DNA of 5,355 nucleotides from Phycisphaerae bacterium. Its GTDB lineage: Bacteria > Planctomycetota > Phycisphaerae > Phycisphaerales > SM1A02. The stretch lies in contig PAAB01000041.1 of assembly GCA_002591705.1 (NCBI GenBank), positions 26,320-31,674 on the forward strand, written 5' to 3'. Within the stretch, counting starts at the first letter, position 1. Every line of letters begins with the position of its first letter. The position numbers and the translations under genes are program-made. The notes under the pieces are model-generated. The model ran no database searches. It was not told where the DNA came from and saw only the letters and a list, made by a program, of their open reading frames with translations. Shown here piece after piece: positions 3,779 to 5,355 of this stretch.

Positions 3779-5355
3779 ATGAAGTTCTCAGCACTGCAGC
3801 TTGCAGAGCCCATCGTCCGCGCGGTCGCGGAACAGGGCTACACCACCCCCACTCCCATCCAGGCCGGAGCGATCCCCCCGGCGCTGGAGGGACGCGACAT
3901 CCTCGGCACCGCCCAGACCGGCACCGGAAAGACCTGCGCCTTCGCACCCCCGATCCTGCAGCGTCTTTCGACCACGAAGCGACAGCAGCCGGTCCGGAAC
4001 AAACGGCACAACAAGCGGGCCAGGGCCCGTGCCCCACGGGCGCTGATCCTGTGTCCCACCCGTGAACTTGCGACGCAGATCCACGAAAGCTTCATCGACT
4101 ACGGACGCAACCTCAAGCTCGGCTACTGCGTGATCTACGGCGGCGTGAACCAGTACCACCAGGTCCGTTCGCTCCAGCGGGGCGTGGATGTCCTGGTCGC
4201 GACCCCCGGTCGCCTCAAGGACCTCCATGACCAGGGGCACATCGACCTCCGGGAAATCGAGGTGCTGGTCCTGGACGAATCGGACCGCATGCTCGACATG
4301 GGATTCATCCACGACATCAAGAACATCGTGCGACTCACTCCTGCCGATCGTCAGACCATGCTGTTCTCGGCGACGATATCGGAGAGCATTCGCAGCCTCG
4401 CGGTGGAACTGCTCAATGATCCGATGTCGGTCGAAACGGCACCCGAGTCGACCACCGTCGATGCAGTGCATCAGCGGTTCTTCGTGATTCCGCAGCAGCA
4501 GAAGAACCGACTGTTGATCACCCTCCTCAAGTCGGAGGAGATCGAGCGCGTGCTGGTCTTCACCAAGACCAAGCACAAGGCGGACCGGGTGGCCCGATGG
4601 CTGCGGCGGGCGAACATCAAGGCCGATGCCATCCATTCGAACCGTACCCAGTCAGCGCGGAATGCGGCCATGCGATCCTTCCGCGAAGGACGGGTCCAGG
4701 TGCTTGTCGCCACCGACATCGCGTCCCGCGGCATCGACGTCGACGATGTCTCCCATGTGATCAATTTCGACGTCCCCATCGATCCCGAGACCTATGTCCA
4801 CCGGATCGGACGGACCGCCCGGGCCGGTGCGAGTGGTACGGCCATCACCTTCGTGCAGGAATCCGAGTACGGAATGGTCCACGCAATCGAGCGACGTGCC
4901 GACATCACCCTGCCCGATCCGGAACCCCTTCCGGCGCTTGCGGATCTTCCCGAACGAGGGCCGGACTCTCCCCCGCCCTCCGAGACACGGGATGAGCGTC
5001 GTCGGGACTGGAACCAGGACGGCGACCGACGGGGCAACAAAAAGAACACTGGCCGCCACGCTCCCCGCGACGATCGTGACGACCGATCCGGCAAGCCCGG
5101 TCACAAGAAGAAGTTCAAGAAGCACGCCGGCGGCCACAACAAGGGCGGATACGTCCCCCGCGACGATCGCGACGACCGATCCGGCAAGCCCGGTGGCCAC
5201 AAGAAGAAGTTCAAGAAGCACACCGGCGGCTACAACAACGGCGGATACGTCCCCCGCGACGATCGCGACGACCGATCCGGCAAGCCCGGCGGCCGGAAGA
5301 AGAAGTTCAAGAAGCACACCGGCGGCTACAACAACGGCGGATACGTCCCCCGCGA
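3779..5355 (+). CDS. rhlE: DEAD-box ATP-dependent RNA helicase, RhlE type, with repeat tail (partial)
   Basis: The frame is open from ATG 3779 to the right edge: 525 codons with no stop. The helicase core occupies residues 1 to about 375 and has all motifs in order: Q motif GYTTPTPIQ (20-28), motif I AQTGTGKT (45-52), Ia PTRELA (93-98), Ib TPGR (142-145), II DESD (166-169), III SAT (197-199), IV VLVFTKTK (258-265), V ATDIASRGID (311-320) and VI HRIGRTARAG (341-350). IHSNRTQSAR (285-294) and MLDMGFI (171-177) are closest to RhlE proteins. Such enzymes unwind RNA with ATP in the cytoplasm, in ribosome assembly, RNA decay or cold growth. Unusual features are Ser for Ala in motif II and a basic insert between motifs I and Ia (67-86). 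After a Pro/Asp linker (about 378-428), a Lys/Arg/Gly tail of 31-32-residue repeats begins at residue 429, probably an RNA-binding extension; its end is outside the window. The rhlE symbol is by subfamily resemblance. Confidence 0.93.
   Translation, partial: MKFSALQLAEPIVRAVAEQGYTTPTPIQAGAIPPALEGRDILGTAQTGTGKTCAFAPPILQRLSTTKRQQPVRNKRHNKRARARAPRALILCPTRELATQIHESFIDYGRNLKLGYCVIYGGVNQYHQVRSLQRGVDVLVATPGRLKDLHDQGHIDLREIEVLVLDESDRMLDMGFIHDIKNIVRLTPADRQTMLFSATISESIRSLAVELLNDPMSVETAPESTTVDAVHQRFFVIPQQQKNRLLITLLKSEEIERVLVFTKTKHKADRVARWLRRANIKADAIHSNRTQSARNAAMRSFREGRVQVLVATDIASRGIDVDDVSHVINFDVPIDPETYVHRIGRTARAGASGTAITFVQESEYGMVHAIERRADITLPDPEPLPALADLPERGPDSPPPSETRDERRRDWNQDGDRRGNKKNTGRHAPRDDRDDRSGKPGHKKKFKKHAGGHNKGGYVPRDDRDDRSGKPGGHKKKFKKHTGGYNNGGYVPRDDRDDRSGKPGGRKKKFKKHTGGYNNGGYVPR
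5063..5355 (+). repeat. In-frame tandem repeat, 93/96-bp units, in the helicase tail
   Basis: Three complete units are seen: 5063-5155 (93 bp), 5156-5251 (96 bp) and 5252-5347 (96 bp). A fourth begins at 5348 and is cut by the window edge. Each encodes PRDDRDDRSGKPG, then a KKKFKKH core and a GG(Y/H)N(N/K)GGYV segment. By eye, units 2 and 3 differ at 3 of 96 bases. Unit 1 differs from unit 2 at about 4 bases plus a 3-bp deletion that removes one Gly codon. The period keeps the reading frame. Near-identity at synonymous positions points to recent duplication or ongoing homogenisation. Confidence 0.95.

Noticed and set aside
4652..5317. Minus-strand open frame of 221 codons with repeated Leu/Val/Ala-rich segments resembling a repeated membrane protein
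   Set aside because: It lies opposite the helicase and its hydrophobic repeats are the antisense reading of the tandem-repeat tail. The plus-strand frame has all helicase motifs, so this is a shadow.

Overview
The window reads as GC-rich bacterial chromosome, most likely from a planctomycete (Planctomycetota), possibly of the Phycisphaerae type. The main clue is the C-terminus of a secreted protein at 1285-2670. It carries the dockerin-like pattern G-D-x-D-x-S-G-x-V-D-x-x-D-L-L-x-L-I-x-x-W-G, followed by a degenerate second copy ending in LIRHWG, a style common in secreted planctomycete proteins. The taxonomic call is an inference from this motif and the base composition.

Layout, left to right. 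(a) Positions 1-137, minus strand: the first 45 codons of a membrane or secreted protein that runs off the left edge. It has a good AGGAG ribosome binding site, a perfect TATAAT -10 box, and a 15-bp Fur-box-like palindrome over the predicted transcription start. (b) Positions 276-2670, minus strand: a two-gene unit of a secreted dockerin-like protein followed, 1 nt after its stop codon, by a D-Ala-D-Ala-ligase-like ATP-grasp enzyme. A 9-bp hairpin overlaps the last stop codon. (c) Positions 2671-2774: a 104-bp divergent intergenic region with no Shine-Dalgarno sequence near either start. A -10-like box lies close to each start, so leaderless mRNAs are possible. (d) Positions 2775-3545, plus strand: a TauE/SafE (TSUP) family membrane permease. 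(e) Positions 3546-3778: a 233-bp spacer with a weak promoter and a hairpin-rich leader. (f) Positions 3779-5355, plus strand: a DEAD-box RNA helicase of RhlE type, cut off by the right edge. It has DESD in place of DEAD in motif II, a basic insert after the Walker A motif, and a basic C-terminal tail of 31-32-residue tandem repeats that continues past the window.

No single pathway links these genes. Only the dockerin-like/ATP-grasp pair looks co-transcribed. I see no tRNA, rRNA, CRISPR array, insertion sequence or phage gene, and no convincing new multi-gene system. The most informative signals are the repeat tail of the helicase, the Fur-like operator at the left edge, and the secreted protein/ATP-grasp pairing.
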